Shown here: piece by piece, positions 17,231 through 27,436 of the stretch | How positions within the stretch are numbered: position 1 is the first letter of the stretch | Layout: the number at the start of each line of letters is the position of its first letter | Source of the DNA: Bacteroidota bacterium | Lineage (GTDB): Bacteria > Bacteroidota > Bacteroidia > B-17B0 > Aurantibacillaceae | Reading direction: 5' to 3' | Assembly: GCA_030684395.1 (NCBI GenBank) | Contig: JAUXTT010000042.1 | Span: forward strand, 1 to 64,000 | Length of the DNA stretch: 64,000 nucleotides | Notes under the pieces: model-generated | Database searches by the model: none | What the model was told of the DNA's origin: nothing | What the model saw: only the letters and a program-made list of their open reading frames with translations | Made by a program: the position numbers and the translations under genes

Positions 17231-19780
17231 ATGGAAGCAAAATTTTCACCCCGTGTAAAAGATGTAATCACATACAGCCGCGAGGAAGCGTTACGTTTGG
17301 GGCATGATTATATAGGGTTAGAGCATTTGATGTTGGGAATCATCAGGGATGGGGATGGATTAGGCATTAAATTGCTTAAAAAGAACGGTATCAACCTTCA
17401 GGAACTTCGTAAGCAAATTGAGCTTGCCATAGGTGTTTCCGCAAAAAAGGTAAACAATCTTTCAAATATTCCACTTTTAAAACAAGCTGAAAAAGCACTA
17501 AAGCTTACTTATTTAGAGGCTAAACTGTTTAAAGCAATGGAAATTGGTACTGAGCATTTGTTGCTTTGTATTTTAAAAGACAATGATAATATCGCATCTA
17601 AAGTATTGGCTCGTTTCGATATAACTTATGATACACTTAGAGCATCTTTAGATGAATACATTAAGGATCCTTCAGATGATATTCGTATGGAAGGCCCAAC
17701 TTCTGACGATGATGATGCCGATGATGCAAATTTTGGTGGCAGCGGAACCGGTGCGCAATCTAAAAAACCGGGCGAATCAAAGTCAAAAACTCCTGTTTTA
17801 GATAATTTCGGAAGAGATTTAACTAAAATGGCAGAAGACGGAAAATTAGACCCTATTGTAGGTCGTGAAAAAGAAATTGAACGTGTTTCTCAGATTTTAT
17901 CACGTCGTAAGAAAAATAACCCAATCCTTATTGGTGAGCCGGGCGTGGGTAAATCAGCAATTGCAGAAGGTTTAGCTTTGAGAATTATTCAAAGAAAAGT
18001 TTCCCGTGTGTTATTCGGAAAGCGCGTTGTTACATTGGATTTAGCTTCATTGGTTGCAGGTACTAAATACCGTGGTCAGTTTGAAGAACGTATGAAAGCT
18101 GTAATGACTGAGTTGGAAAAATCTCCGGATGTGATCCTTTTCATTGATGAGATCCATACAATTATTGGAGCAGGTGGAGCAAGCGGTTCATTGGATGCAA
18201 GCAACATGTTCAAACCTGCATTAGCTCGTGGAGAAATTCAATGTATCGGTGCCACAACTTTAGATGAATACCGTCAGTACATTGAAAAAGACGGTGCTTT
18301 AGAGCGTCGTTTCCAAAAAGTATTGATTGAACCTGCAACTCAGGAAGAATCTATTCAGATATTAAATAACATTAAGTCAAAATACGAAGATCACCACAAT
18401 GTAACATACACTGACGAAGCGATTAAAGCTTGTGTTACTTTGACAGCGCGTTATGTAACCGACAGACATTTACCTGACAAAGCTATTGATGCTTTAGATG
18501 AAGCAGGATCCCGTGTTCATATTACAAATATTCATGTTCCTCAAAACATTCTTGATATCGAACAAAAAATAGAAGATATTAAAGAAGAGAAGAACAGAGT
18601 AGTTAGAAGCCAAAAATATGAAGAGGCTGCTAAATTGCGTGATGTAGAAAAAAATCTGCAAAATCAATTAGAGGTTGCCAAAAAAGCCTGGGAAGAAGAG
18701 ACAAAAAACAACCGTGTAACAGTTACCGAAGAGAATGTGGCAGACGTAGTTTCAATGATGACAGGAATACCGGTTCAACGTGTTAACCAAAATGAAACCA
18801 ATAAACTTCTTTTGATGGCAGAAGAGATGAAAGGTAAAGTTATTGGTCAGGATAATGCTGTTGCGAAAGTTGTGAAGGCAATTCAACGTACACGTGCAGG
18901 TTTAAAAGATCCTAACAAGCCAATTGGATCATTTATTTTCCTTGGTCCTACCGGTGTTGGTAAAACTCAGTTGGCTAAAATATTATCGAAGTATTTATTT
19001 GACAACGACGATGCTCTTATCCGTATTGATATGAGTGAGTACATGGAGAAATTTGCGGTTACCCGTTTAATTGGTGCGCCTCCGGGGTATGTTGGATATG
19101 AAGAGGGAGGGCAGTTAACAGAAAAGGTACGCCGTCGCCCGTATTCAGTAGTGTTATTAGATGAGATTGAAAAAGCGCATCCGGATGTATTTAATATGTT
19201 ATTGCAGGTGTTGGATGATGGTCAGTTAACTGATAGTTTAGGCAGAAAAATTGACTTCAAAAACACAATCATCATTATGACATCCAATATTGGAGCACGT
19301 CAGCTAAAAGATTTTGGACAAGGTGTTGGTTTTGGAACCGCGGCAAAAACTGAACATAAGGATGAAAATGCTAAAGGTGTAGTTGAGAACGCGCTTAAAA
19401 AAGCATTCGCGCCTGAGTTCTTAAACCGTATCGATGACGTGATCATGTTCAACTCTCTTGGTAAAGAAGAGATCCACAAAATTATCGATATTGAACTTAA
19501 TAACTTATACGGACGTTTAACTTCTTTAGGATATTCAGTTCAACTTACTGAAGACGCTAAGAATTTTATTGAAGAAAAAGGATATGATGTTCAGTATGGT
19601 GCCCGTCCTTTAAAAAGAGCTATTCAAAAATATGTTGAAGATCCGTTAGCAGAAGAGATTATTAAGTCAAATCCTGCGGAAGGAGATATATTGGAAGTTG
19701 GTTTCAGTAAGGAAAAGCAAGAGATTGTTGTTACTTTGATCAAACCAAAACCTGAGAAGAAGAAGAAAAAGGAAGATTAA
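17231..19780 (+). CDS. clpC: ATP-dependent Clp protease ATP-binding subunit ClpC
   Basis: An 849-residue AAA+ unfoldase that feeds substrates to ClpP. Order: Clp_N repeats (about 1-145), an acidic low-complexity linker with DDDDADDAN (150-185), first AAA+ domain with Walker A GEPGVGKS (235-242) and FIDEIH (304-309), a UVR-type coiled segment (about 445-490), and second AAA+ domain with GPTGVGKT (572-579). The VGF tripeptide at 700-702 is the ClpP-docking loop. The short middle domain with a UVR motif separates ClpC from ClpB. The C-terminus is lysine-rich ([10 protein letters not shown]). Monocistronic, with its own terminator. No mcsA/mcsB/ctsR neighbours. Confidence 0.96.
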   Translation: MEAKFSPRVKDVITYSREEALRLGHDYIGLEHLMLGIIRDGDGLGIKLLKKNGINLQELRKQIELAIGVSAKKVNNLSNIPLLKQAEKALKLTYLEAKLFKAMEIGTEHLLLCILKDNDNIASKVLARFDITYDTLRASLDEYIKDPSDDIRMEGPTSDDDDADDANFGGSGTGAQSKKPGESKSKTPVLDNFGRDLTKMAEDGKLDPIVGREKEIERVSQILSRRKKNNPILIGEPGVGKSAIAEGLALRIIQRKVSRVLFGKRVVTLDLASLVAGTKYRGQFEERMKAVMTELEKSPDVILFIDEIHTIIGAGGASGSLDASNMFKPALARGEIQCIGATTLDEYRQYIEKDGALERRFQKVLIEPATQEESIQILNNIKSKYEDHHNVTYTDEAIKACVTLTARYVTDRHLPDKAIDALDEAGSRVHITNIHVPQNILDIEQKIEDIKEEKNRVVRSQKYEEAAKLRDVEKNLQNQLEVAKKAWEEETKNNRVTVTEENVADVVSMMTGIPVQRVNQNETNKLLLMAEEMKGKVIGQDNAVAKVVKAIQRTRAGLKDPNKPIGSFIFLGPTGVGKTQLAKILSKYLFDNDDALIRIDMSEYMEKFAVTRLIGAPPGYVGYEEGGQLTEKVRRRPYSVVLLDEIEKAHPDVFNMLLQVLDDGQLTDSLGRKIDFKNTIIIMTSNIGARQLKDFGQGVGFGTAAKTEHKDENAKGVVENALKKAFAPEFLNRIDDVIMFNSLGKEEIHKIIDIELNNLYGRLTSLGYSVQLTEDAKNFIEEKGYDVQYGARPLKRAIQKYVEDPLAEEIIKSNPAEGDILEVGFSKEKQEIVVTLIKPKPEKKKKKED

Positions 19781-19816
19781 TTTTCTTTTCACATACTATT
19801 TACAATGTTTAATACT

Positions 19817-19848
19817 AATCGGGAAAGTGCGCTTTCCCGATTTTTTTT
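19817..19848 (+). terminator. clpC terminator
   Basis: A perfect 11-bp stem AATCGGGAAAG/CTTTCCCGATT with a four-base loop, followed by a run of T. It separates clpC from the glycan operon. Confidence 0.95.
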
Positions 19849-19907
19849 AACCGAATTTTAGCCTTTTTGCTTAAATTTACGATATTTTCCAAAAGGACCA
19901 AGATATT

Positions 19908-21182
19908 GTGAAAAGTATTTCCGCATCAAAAATTGAAGATCTTCTAATTTCCTTAAGTATATTCATTAGTAGTATTGTTTACTTTAAAAGCCCTTTTGAA
20001 GGATATTTCCATTATATTATTTTCATAATCTATTTACCGATTTTTATCTCCAGATACGGGTTACCAACCTCTACTTTAAAATTACTGGTAATTCCTACAA
20101 TCATTAGCATTTTCTACGTTGTTTCAGGGGATAACTCCTTTTTTAATTTCTTTAAAATTTTCATGGGCCTACTGCTCTCCTGTTCTTTTTATTACTATGT
20201 ATTTGTGCATTATAACTATAACACAATCAAATTATTCAAATTATATATAAATGGGGCATTAATATGTTGTTACATAGGATTAATTCAAACAGTATCTTTT
20301 CTTATTAAATTTGGGCCTGGCTATAACTTCCTTTGGATTTTTAATAAATGGAATATATTGGAAGGTGGTTTAGTAGGTATTCGTGTAAATTCAATTTTTT
20401 CTGAGCCTTCGCAGTTTGCAATCGTAGTATCACCACTAATATTTCTTAGTTTGTACAATCTTCTAACCAGGAAATTTTTTCTCTTATCTAAGGTAAATTG
20501 CTTTGTTGTTTTATTATCATTAGTTCTTTCTACATCTTCAACCGGTTATTTAGGTTTTTTGATTTCCGGGATTTTGATTGCTATCAATTATAAAAAGATA
20601 CTTGATGTATTTGTGATTTTAGGGCTTCTCTCCTTTGGGGTAGTTTTTCTTTATAACAATGTAGATGACTTTCGGTCGAGGGCAGATGCATACCTAAATA
20701 TTATTAATAAAGACAAGCTTACCCTGGACGACATTAACTCTTCAAGTTTTGTTCAGTATAATAATTTTCACGTTGCAACAACCAGCTTTTTAAATCACCC
20801 TATTGGAGGCACAGGCATGGGATCGTATTCTTTTGCTTATGAAAAATATTCTCTTACAAAAGATTCTGACTTTATCATTAAAACGGGTTTTGATTTTAAT
20901 TCTCAGGACGCAAATTCTTTATTTTTAAGAGTGCTCACCGAAATGGGAATTATTGGCGTACTATTTTTACTCATTTTGGTTTTTAAGTGCTTTGTAATTA
21001 AAGAAAATGTGGGAAGTGACAACATCAGCTGGCTTTTGTCGAGTTCAATACTTGTAATTATTCTGTTGTACTTTTTTCGGCAAGGCAACTATTTTCTTAA
21101 TGGATTTCCGTTTTTTGTATGGTTGTATTATTACAACTGGGTAAATTTTAAAGAATACAAAGAAAAATTACAAAATGATTGA
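19908..21182 (+). CDS. O-antigen polymerase/ligase family membrane protein
   Basis: A 424-residue protein with about ten hydrophobic helices and the Wzy_C/WaaL-type pattern: STSSTGYLGF in a central helix followed by a large loop (about 240-330) with HPIGGTGMGSYSFAYEKYS, the region that holds catalytic residues in O-antigen polymerases and ligases. It presumably polymerises or ligates a lipid-linked glycan at the outer face of the inner membrane. The start codon is GTG (19908-19910), supported by AAAAGGA eight bases upstream. First gene of a tight operon; it overlaps the next gene by 8 bases. Confidence 0.8.
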   Translation: MKSISASKIEDLLISLSIFISSIVYFKSPFEGYFHYIIFIIYLPIFISRYGLPTSTLKLLVIPTIISIFYVVSGDNSFFNFFKIFMGLLLSCSFYYYVFVHYNYNTIKLFKLYINGALICCYIGLIQTVSFLIKFGPGYNFLWIFNKWNILEGGLVGIRVNSIFSEPSQFAIVVSPLIFLSLYNLLTRKFFLLSKVNCFVVLLSLVLSTSSTGYLGFLISGILIAINYKKILDVFVILGLLSFGVVFLYNNVDDFRSRADAYLNIINKDKLTLDDINSSSFVQYNNFHVATTSFLNHPIGGTGMGSYSFAYEKYSLTKDSDFIIKTGFDFNSQDANSLFLRVLTEMGIIGVLFLLILVFKCFVIKENVGSDNISWLLSSSILVIILLYFFRQGNYFLNGFPFFVWLYYYNWVNFKEYKEKLQND

Positions 21183-22314
21183 TAATAAAAATATCGCTTT
21201 TTTTCCCGGACTAAATGCCTTGCGTTTTTTTGCTGCCCTAAGTGTAATTATAGGCCATATTGAATTGATAAAATTTATAATGGGGGTCGATAATATTTCC
21301 CATTTCTATGAAAGGCTAAATTTTGGTGGTCATGGAGTTTACTTTTTCTTTGTTTTAAGTGGTTTTCTTATTACCTATTTACTGCTGAAAGAAAAGAATC
21401 ATACAAAAAGTATTTCTCTCAAAAAATTCTATCTAAGAAGGATCTTTAGAATCTGGCCCTTATATTATTTAATATTGATTCTGGGCTTCTTTGTTTTAAC
21501 TCATATTCATATTATTGATTTTCCATACTTTAAAAGGCATTTAGAATCTAATTTTTACAACAATCTATGGCTTTATTTACTAATCCTTCCAAACGTTGCT
21601 TTTTCTATTTACCCGGCCGTACCACACATTGGGCAAAGCTGGTCGATTGGCGTTGAAGAACAATTTTATTTATTCTGGCCTGTTTTGGTAAAAAAATCCA
21701 AACAAATTTTACGTCTAATAACATGGAGTTTTACACTTCTTTGTATTTTTAAAGTGATAATTTTTTTGGTTTCTATAAAATATCCGCACACACACTGGAT
21801 TTTATATATAAAAAAGTACGTTGCTATGAGCAAGTTTGAAAGTATGATGATTGGTGCATGGGGAGCATACATATTTTACGAAAACAAAAAAAAACTCCTT
21901 TCAATCATTTATAATCAATGGATATTTTATTTTTCCATTCTGCTCTTTCTCCCATTAAATTACTATTTATTTAATACAAGCCTTCAAAATGGGATACATA
22001 TTGTTATTTCCTTCATGTTCCTGGTAATAATCCTTAATGTTTCAACCAACAAGTCATGCAGGGTTAATCTAAGCAATAAAGTCCTGGATTATTTGGGGCA
22101 AATCTCATACGGACTATACATGTATCATTTAATGATAATACCTTTTGTTGTTTTTGTATTTAAAACATATTTTAGTTACAATGGCTCAGGTATAATTAAT
22201 AACATCCTGGTGTATTCTTTTAGCATTTTGTTTTCGGTTGTTATTTCAAGTTTTTCCTATCACTTTATTGAAAAATATTTCCTTGGAATTAAACGTAAAT
22301 TTGAAGTTCACTAA
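21175..22314 (+). CDS. Acyltransferase 3 (OafA/YrhL) family protein
   Basis: A 379-residue integral membrane acyltransferase with about ten helices. The N-terminal FFPGLNALRFFAALSVIIGHIE carries the conserved family histidine and arginine; YLRRIFRIWPLYYL and SWSIGVEEQFYLFWP are the two other family signatures. It moves acetyl or another acyl group from the cytoplasm to a sugar on the glycan being exported. It overlaps the polymerase gene by 8 bases and the next gene by one base (TAATG), which suggests translational coupling. Confidence 0.9.
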   Translation: MIDNKNIAFFPGLNALRFFAALSVIIGHIELIKFIMGVDNISHFYERLNFGGHGVYFFFVLSGFLITYLLLKEKNHTKSISLKKFYLRRIFRIWPLYYLILILGFFVLTHIHIIDFPYFKRHLESNFYNNLWLYLLILPNVAFSIYPAVPHIGQSWSIGVEEQFYLFWPVLVKKSKQILRLITWSFTLLCIFKVIIFLVSIKYPHTHWILYIKKYVAMSKFESMMIGAWGAYIFYENKKKLLSIIYNQWIFYFSILLFLPLNYYLFNTSLQNGIHIVISFMFLVIILNVSTNKSCRVNLSNKVLDYLGQISYGLYMYHLMIIPFVVFVFKTYFSYNGSGIINNILVYSFSILFSVVISSFSYHFIEKYFLGIKRKFEVH

Positions 22315-23363
22315 TGATTATTCTTTTTTTATATACGGAAATTGCCACCTACTTCACTGCATGCTGTGATGAACTTCAAAAATCAGCCAAAGTTCATGTG
22401 GTGCGTTATCCTGTTAACAAAGAGGCTCCATTTACTTTTGAAAACTCCACAAACTCTGTAAAATATTACGAAAGAAAAGAGCTCGATTTAGAAGGGCTGA
22501 AAAAATTAGTTTCAACTATTAAACCTGATGCCATTTTTTGCAGCGGATGGATAGATAAAGATTATTTAAAAATTTGTTCCCTTTATAAAAATAAAATTCC
22601 AACGGTATTATGTATGGATACCAAATGGAAAGGAACAATAAAACAGCGTATAGCAACTTTTGTTTCTCCATTTGTTTTAAAGTCTAATTTTTCACACGCC
22701 TGGGTTCCAGGAGAGCAACAAAAAAATTATGCGAAAAAATTGGGATTTAAAGACCATGAAATATCCTTGGGATACTATTGTGCTGATACCACTTTCTTCT
22801 CAAATCTTTTTGCTCTATATAAAGAAAAAAAATCCTCCAATTTTCCAAAACGCTTTTTATATGTAGGTAGATACTACGATTTTAAAGGCATCACCGATAT
22901 TTGGACCGCTTTTATAGCATTGCAGAGCGAGCTGCCAAATGATTGGGAATTATGGTGTTTGGGTACGGGGGATATTGAACCTATAAATCACCCGAAAATC
23001 AAACATTTTGGTTTTGTTCAACCTACCGATTTGGGTAAGTATATTGCAGAAACCGGAGTTTTTATTTTACCCAGCCGGTTTGAACCATGGGCAGTTGTTG
23101 TGCATGAATATGCGGCGGCAGGCTTTCCAATGATATTAAGTTCAGAAGTTGGTGCAGCTGACGTTTTTCTAAAAGAAAATGAGAATGGCTTCCTTTTTAA
23201 AGCTGCTAACATTACTGATTTAAAAGAAAAATTAAAAAGCATCATTACTTTATCAGATGAAAGCTTAAATTTGATGAGCAAAAAAAGTGTAGAACTGGCT
23301 GGAGCTTTAACAACTGAAAAATGGGCACACACAGCTTTAACCATTATAAATAATGCAAACTAA
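22314..23363 (+). CDS. Glycosyltransferase family 1/4 (GT-B)
   Basis: A 349-residue cytoplasmic glycosyltransferase. The C-terminal nucleotide-sugar domain shows FLYVGRYYDFKGITDIW (about 178-194) and the EX7E-type segment SRFEPWAVVVHEYAAAGFPMI (about 247-267). The N-terminal domain starts directly with a beta strand MIILFLYTEIAT. Donor and acceptor sugars cannot be told. It starts in the stop of the acyltransferase gene and overlaps the epimerase gene by 11 bases. Confidence 0.88.
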   Translation: MIILFLYTEIATYFTACCDELQKSAKVHVVRYPVNKEAPFTFENSTNSVKYYERKELDLEGLKKLVSTIKPDAIFCSGWIDKDYLKICSLYKNKIPTVLCMDTKWKGTIKQRIATFVSPFVLKSNFSHAWVPGEQQKNYAKKLGFKDHEISLGYYCADTTFFSNLFALYKEKKSSNFPKRFLYVGRYYDFKGITDIWTAFIALQSELPNDWELWCLGTGDIEPINHPKIKHFGFVQPTDLGKYIAETGVFILPSRFEPWAVVVHEYAAAGFPMILSSEVGAADVFLKENENGFLFKAANITDLKEKLKSIITLSDESLNLMSKKSVELAGALTTEKWAHTALTIINNAN

Positions 23364-24303
23364 AATTCTCGTAACAGGTGGAGCCGGAAATGTGGGCAGC
23401 GCGTTAATTGAAAAATTAATCGAAAATCCCTATAATCACGTAACCATTGTTGATGATCTTTCAACCGGATATCTTTCAAAACTACCTCAAAAACATCATG
23501 ACCGTTGGCACTTTATTAAATGTAACGTAAATGATCTTCAGGATATTGGCCAGGTAATGATAGCTCATAAATTCGATTATGTCTTTCATTTTGCAGCTGT
23601 TGTTGGAGTACAAAGAACACAGGATAATCCGGTAAGCGTTTTAAAGGATATTGAAGGAATAAAAAATATTTTGAATCTCTCCAAAAATTCCGCTGTGAAA
23701 CGGGTGTTTTTTTCTTCCTCTTCTGAAGTATATGGAGAACCTGTTGTTCTTCCTCAGCACGAGCACACAACACCTCTCAACTCACGTGTTCCATATGCAG
23801 TAGTAAAAAATGTAGGTGAGAGTTTTTGTAAAAGTTATCATCAGGAGTATAACCTTGATTATACCATTTTCCGATTTTTTAATACTTATGGCCCAAACCA
23901 AAGTACTGATTTTGTGGTTGCACGATTTTTGGCAGTAGCACTTAAAGGTGAAAATATCACTATTTACGGAGACGGTTCTCAAACACGTACATTTACTTAT
24001 GTGGACGATACTGTTACTACATGTTTGAACTGCTTTTACGAAAATAAAATCGTAAATGATGTGATAAATATTGGAAACGATAAACTCTTTACCATTTTGG
24101 AGCTTGCAAAGTTAGTTGTTAGTGTTACTAATTCTAAATCGAAAATCGTGCATTTACCTCCTTTAAAAGATGGTGATATGACTCGAAGACAGCCTGATAA
24201 TGAAAAAATGAGAGAAATACTTGGCAGAGAATTGATAACGCTGGACGCAGGTATAAAAATGATGATAAATGACGACCGGTTTAAAAAAGCGATTGGATTG
24301 TAA
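23353..24303 (+). CDS. NAD-dependent sugar epimerase/dehydratase (extended SDR)
   Basis: A 316-residue Rossmann enzyme. The dinucleotide loop is TGGAGNVGS (8-16), the catalytic serine region FFSSSSEVYGEP and the YxxxK pair YAVVK (about 151-155) are intact, and RFFNTYGPNQ and DGSQTRTFTYVDD are the nucleotide-sugar-binding signatures of UDP-glucose epimerase and UDP-glucuronate decarboxylase relatives. It supplies a modified NDP-sugar to the glycosyltransferases on both sides. Exact activity is undetermined. Overlaps by 11 bases upstream and one base downstream (TAATG). Confidence 0.88.
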   Translation: MQTKILVTGGAGNVGSALIEKLIENPYNHVTIVDDLSTGYLSKLPQKHHDRWHFIKCNVNDLQDIGQVMIAHKFDYVFHFAAVVGVQRTQDNPVSVLKDIEGIKNILNLSKNSAVKRVFFSSSSEVYGEPVVLPQHEHTTPLNSRVPYAVVKNVGESFCKSYHQEYNLDYTIFRFFNTYGPNQSTDFVVARFLAVALKGENITIYGDGSQTRTFTYVDDTVTTCLNCFYENKIVNDVINIGNDKLFTILELAKLVVSVTNSKSKIVHLPPLKDGDMTRRQPDNEKMREILGRELITLDAGIKMMINDDRFKKAIGL

Positions 24304-26192
24304 TGTGTGGAATTAACGGAATACTCAGTTCAAAACTAACTGAAAAGGAAGGTAAAGAAAAACTTCAAAAAATGAATACTGCTTTGGCCCACAGGGGACC
24401 AAATGCTGAAGGAAGCTGGAATTCACAACAGGTGTTTTTAGGGCATCGACGTCTATCTATTATTGATCTTTCAGAATCTTCCAACCAGCCAATGCTTTCT
24501 AATGACGGAAGATATGTGATAGTATACAATGGAGAACTTTATAATTACAAAGATCTTAAATTTGAATTACAACGCTCTATGCAAGGTAGTTTACCTTATG
24601 TTTTCCGAACGGGTTCAGATACAGAAGTGATTCTTGCTGCTTATATCCGTTGGGGAAAGGAATGCATTGAACGCTTTAACGGGATGTTTGCATTGGCTAT
24701 TCATGATACACAAACAAAGGAAACTTTTATTGCCCGTGACAGATTAGGAATTAAACCTCTTTATTACACATCCAACGACCACCAGTTTATATTTTCTTCT
24801 GAGATCCGCCCTATCATCCAATCAGGTTTTGTAGATAAAAAAATTGATGAGAATGCGTTAGTCGAATACATTCAATACCAAACGGTTCATGCTCCTTTAA
24901 CCATTGTAAAGGATGTGTATATGCTGATGCCGGGGCATTATTGTATTTGGAAAAACAATTCACAGGAAACATTTTGTTACTGGGATATTAAAAAGAAAGC
25001 GGAAAATGGTGAAGGAAAAACTCCTTACAATGAAGTTTGCAAAAATGTAAACGATCTTTTGCATAAAGCAGTTGAAAGAAGATTGGTTGCCGATGTTCCT
25101 TTTGGTGCATTTCTTTCAGGTGGAATTGATTCAAGTGCTATCGTTGGTATTATGAGTGGTATTTCAACTGAAAAAGTAAATACATTCTCAGTCACTTTTA
25201 ATGAACAGGACTTTTCTGAAGAACAGTTTTCAGACATCGTAGCAAAAAAATTTAATACCGAGCATCACAACATACGTTTATCGGTAAATGATTTTTTGAG
25301 TGAACTTCCGGAAGCATTGGAAGCAATGGACCACCCAGGTGGAGATGGACCAAACTCATATGTTGTTTCAAAAGCAACCAAGAATGCAGGGATCACTATG
25401 GCGCTTTCCGGTTTGGGTGGTGATGAATTATTTTGCGGATACGATGTGTTTACCCGTGCATTACAAATAAAAAGTAAATCGTGGATGAATTTAGTCCCTC
25501 GGATGTTCCGCATTGGAGGTGCAAGCTTCGTGAACAAAAAATCGATAGCAGGAGAAAAAAAAGCTGCGTTTTTGTCAAAACCCATTTTAAACTTCGACTA
25601 CTTCTACCCTCTTTCAAGGATGGTATATAATGATACTCAGGTGCAAATGTTGTCAGGACAAAATGAGTTGCCGTTTAATGCAGTTTACAAAACCGTTCGT
25701 AAACTTCCTACTGATGAAAAAAATCATTTATTAAGTAAATGCTCACAGGCAGAAATGAGTACCTACATGCAAAATGTGTTATTACGTGATGCTGATCAAA
25801 TGAGTATGGCTGTAGCATTAGAAGTGCGTGTTCCTTTTCTGGATTATAAACTGGTTGAATACGTTTTAGGATTAACCGACAAATACAAGCAGCCTGTTAC
25901 TCCAAAAAAATTATTAACTGATTCACTGGTAGATTTGTTACCTCCGGAAATTGTGAACCGCAAAAAAATGGGTTTCACTTTTCCATGGAAACACTGGATG
26001 AAAAACGAGTTAAAACAATTTTGTGAAGACAACCTCACTCACCTGCAAAATAAGAGTTCGATCAACAAAACATATTTACAAGGCTTGTGGAATCGTTTTT
26101 TAAATGACGATCCACTCATTACATGGTCGAGGATCTGGCATTTAGTAGTGCTGGGACATTGGTTAAACAAAATGGAATTCGAAAAGAACTAA
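24303..26192 (+). CDS. asnB: Asparagine synthase (glutamine-hydrolysing) family protein
   Basis: A 629-residue two-domain amidotransferase. The class II glutaminase half begins with the catalytic C2 in MCGINGIL and has ALAHRGPNAEG, GHRRLSIIDL, YNGELYNY and RTGSDTEVIL. The synthetase half has the PP-loop FLSGGIDSSA and GLGGDELFCGYD. The family makes asparagine from aspartate, but copies inside polysaccharide clusters, as here, are often thought to amidate uronic acids of the glycan. It starts in the stop codon of the epimerase gene. The symbol is given for the family; the acceptor is inferred, not shown. Confidence 0.9.
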   Translation: MCGINGILSSKLTEKEGKEKLQKMNTALAHRGPNAEGSWNSQQVFLGHRRLSIIDLSESSNQPMLSNDGRYVIVYNGELYNYKDLKFELQRSMQGSLPYVFRTGSDTEVILAAYIRWGKECIERFNGMFALAIHDTQTKETFIARDRLGIKPLYYTSNDHQFIFSSEIRPIIQSGFVDKKIDENALVEYIQYQTVHAPLTIVKDVYMLMPGHYCIWKNNSQETFCYWDIKKKAENGEGKTPYNEVCKNVNDLLHKAVERRLVADVPFGAFLSGGIDSSAIVGIMSGISTEKVNTFSVTFNEQDFSEEQFSDIVAKKFNTEHHNIRLSVNDFLSELPEALEAMDHPGGDGPNSYVVSKATKNAGITMALSGLGGDELFCGYDVFTRALQIKSKSWMNLVPRMFRIGGASFVNKKSIAGEKKAAFLSKPILNFDYFYPLSRMVYNDTQVQMLSGQNELPFNAVYKTVRKLPTDEKNHLLSKCSQAEMSTYMQNVLLRDADQMSMAVALEVRVPFLDYKLVEYVLGLTDKYKQPVTPKKLLTDSLVDLLPPEIVNRKKMGFTFPWKHWMKNELKQFCEDNLTHLQNKSSINKTYLQGLWNRFLNDDPLITWSRIWHLVVLGHWLNKMEFEKN

Positions 26193-26196
26193 ATCA

Positions 26197-27348
26197 TTGG
26201 CGACAAAGAAAAAAATACTGGTACTGATTGATTGGTTCCTGCCCGGCATAAAAGCAGGCGGCCCGGTAAAGTCAGTTGCAGCCATGGTGAATAAACTAAG
26301 CGATTCTTTTGAGTTTTATATCCTGACTACAGATACAGATTTTGGTGAAGATGCTCCCTACAAAAATATTACTTCCAATAAATGGATCGATTATTCAGAG
26401 AACACTAAGGTTTGTTATCTTTCCTTAAGCAGCTTAGGAGCAGAAGCACTTTTGAAAAGCATCAATGAAATTCAACCTGAAATTATTTACATCAACAGTT
26501 TTTTTTCAAAACACTTTTCCATTTTACCACTTCAGTTGATCAGGAAAAACAAGATAAATACAAAGGTTATTCTTGCTCCACGTGGTATGTTATCTGAAGG
26601 GGCACTTCGTATAAAGCCATTCAAAAAAAAATTATTTATTCGCTATTCAAAAATAACAGGTCTGCACAAAAATCTGACCTGGCATTCTACAAAAACAGAT
26701 GAAACCAATGATATTAAAAAGGTTTTTGGAAACAATGTGGTTATTTGCGAAGCGCAAAATGTTTCCGATATACATCCAAACAAACCAATACATCCGATTG
26801 AAAAAAAATCCGGTGAGTTGAAGCTTGTTTATTTAGGTAGAATTGCAGAAAACAAGAATTTGATTCTTATTTTGAAAGCCCTTAAGAACCTTGATAAAGG
26901 GAATGTGTCTTTAGATGTTTATGGAAGCATGGAAGACCTGAGTTATTGGAACGAGTGTGAAAAACTGATTCATGTGCTTCCTACAACTATTAAAGTTAGT
27001 TATAAAGGTATGATCGCTCCTGAAAAGATCCGTGATACATTTTCACACTATCATTTTTTAATACAACTAAGTTACAGTGAAAACTTTGGACATTCAATTG
27101 TAGAAGCCTTGTCTTCTTCCCTTCCCGTAATTATAAGTAACACTACACCCTGGAAAAATCTTGATGTTAATAATGCAGGTTGGGATGTTACAATCGCAAA
27201 TGAAAAACCAACTGTGGAAGCTCTTATAAAAGCTTTGGCTTTAAACAATGAAGAGTACTCTATACTCTCTGAAGGTGCTTACAATTACGCAGTAACGAAT
27301 TGCCAAAATATAGAAGTAATAAACAAACTGAAAGGATTGTTTAGCTAA
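26197..27348 (+). CDS. Glycosyltransferase family 4-like, TTG start
   Basis: A 383-residue GT-B glycosyltransferase. N-terminal ILVLIDWFLPGIKAGGPVKSV is the family's glycine-rich acceptor-side loop; LVYLGRIAENKNLILIL (about 208-224) and SYSENFGHSIVEALSSSLPVI with the EX7E region (about 286-306) form the donor site. No ATG gives the full first strand: the only start that keeps it is TTG at 26197-26199, four bases after the asnB stop. Last gene of the glycan operon. Confidence 0.85.
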   Translation: MATKKKILVLIDWFLPGIKAGGPVKSVAAMVNKLSDSFEFYILTTDTDFGEDAPYKNITSNKWIDYSENTKVCYLSLSSLGAEALLKSINEIQPEIIYINSFFSKHFSILPLQLIRKNKINTKVILAPRGMLSEGALRIKPFKKKLFIRYSKITGLHKNLTWHSTKTDETNDIKKVFGNNVVICEAQNVSDIHPNKPIHPIEKKSGELKLVYLGRIAENKNLILILKALKNLDKGNVSLDVYGSMEDLSYWNECEKLIHVLPTTIKVSYKGMIAPEKIRDTFSHYHFLIQLSYSENFGHSIVEALSSSLPVIISNTTPWKNLDVNNAGWDVTIANEKPTVEALIKALALNNEEYSILSEGAYNYAVTNCQNIEVINKLKGLFS

Positions 27349-27364
27349 AAAAGGCTCGGATCTT

Positions 27365-27397
27365 CTAAAAAACAAAACCCCGATGTTTCCACCGGGG
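27365..27397 (-). terminator. Terminator of the sigma-factor gene
   Basis: On the minus strand CCCCG...CGGGG arms (27393-27397 and 27378-27382), with an inner TG/CA pair, are followed by TTTTGTTTTTT. It may also weakly end the glycan operon from the other side. Confidence 0.75.
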
Positions 27398-27436
27398 CAT
27401 GCTTCAAAAAACAAAAACCAAAGCAAAGAATGTTAA

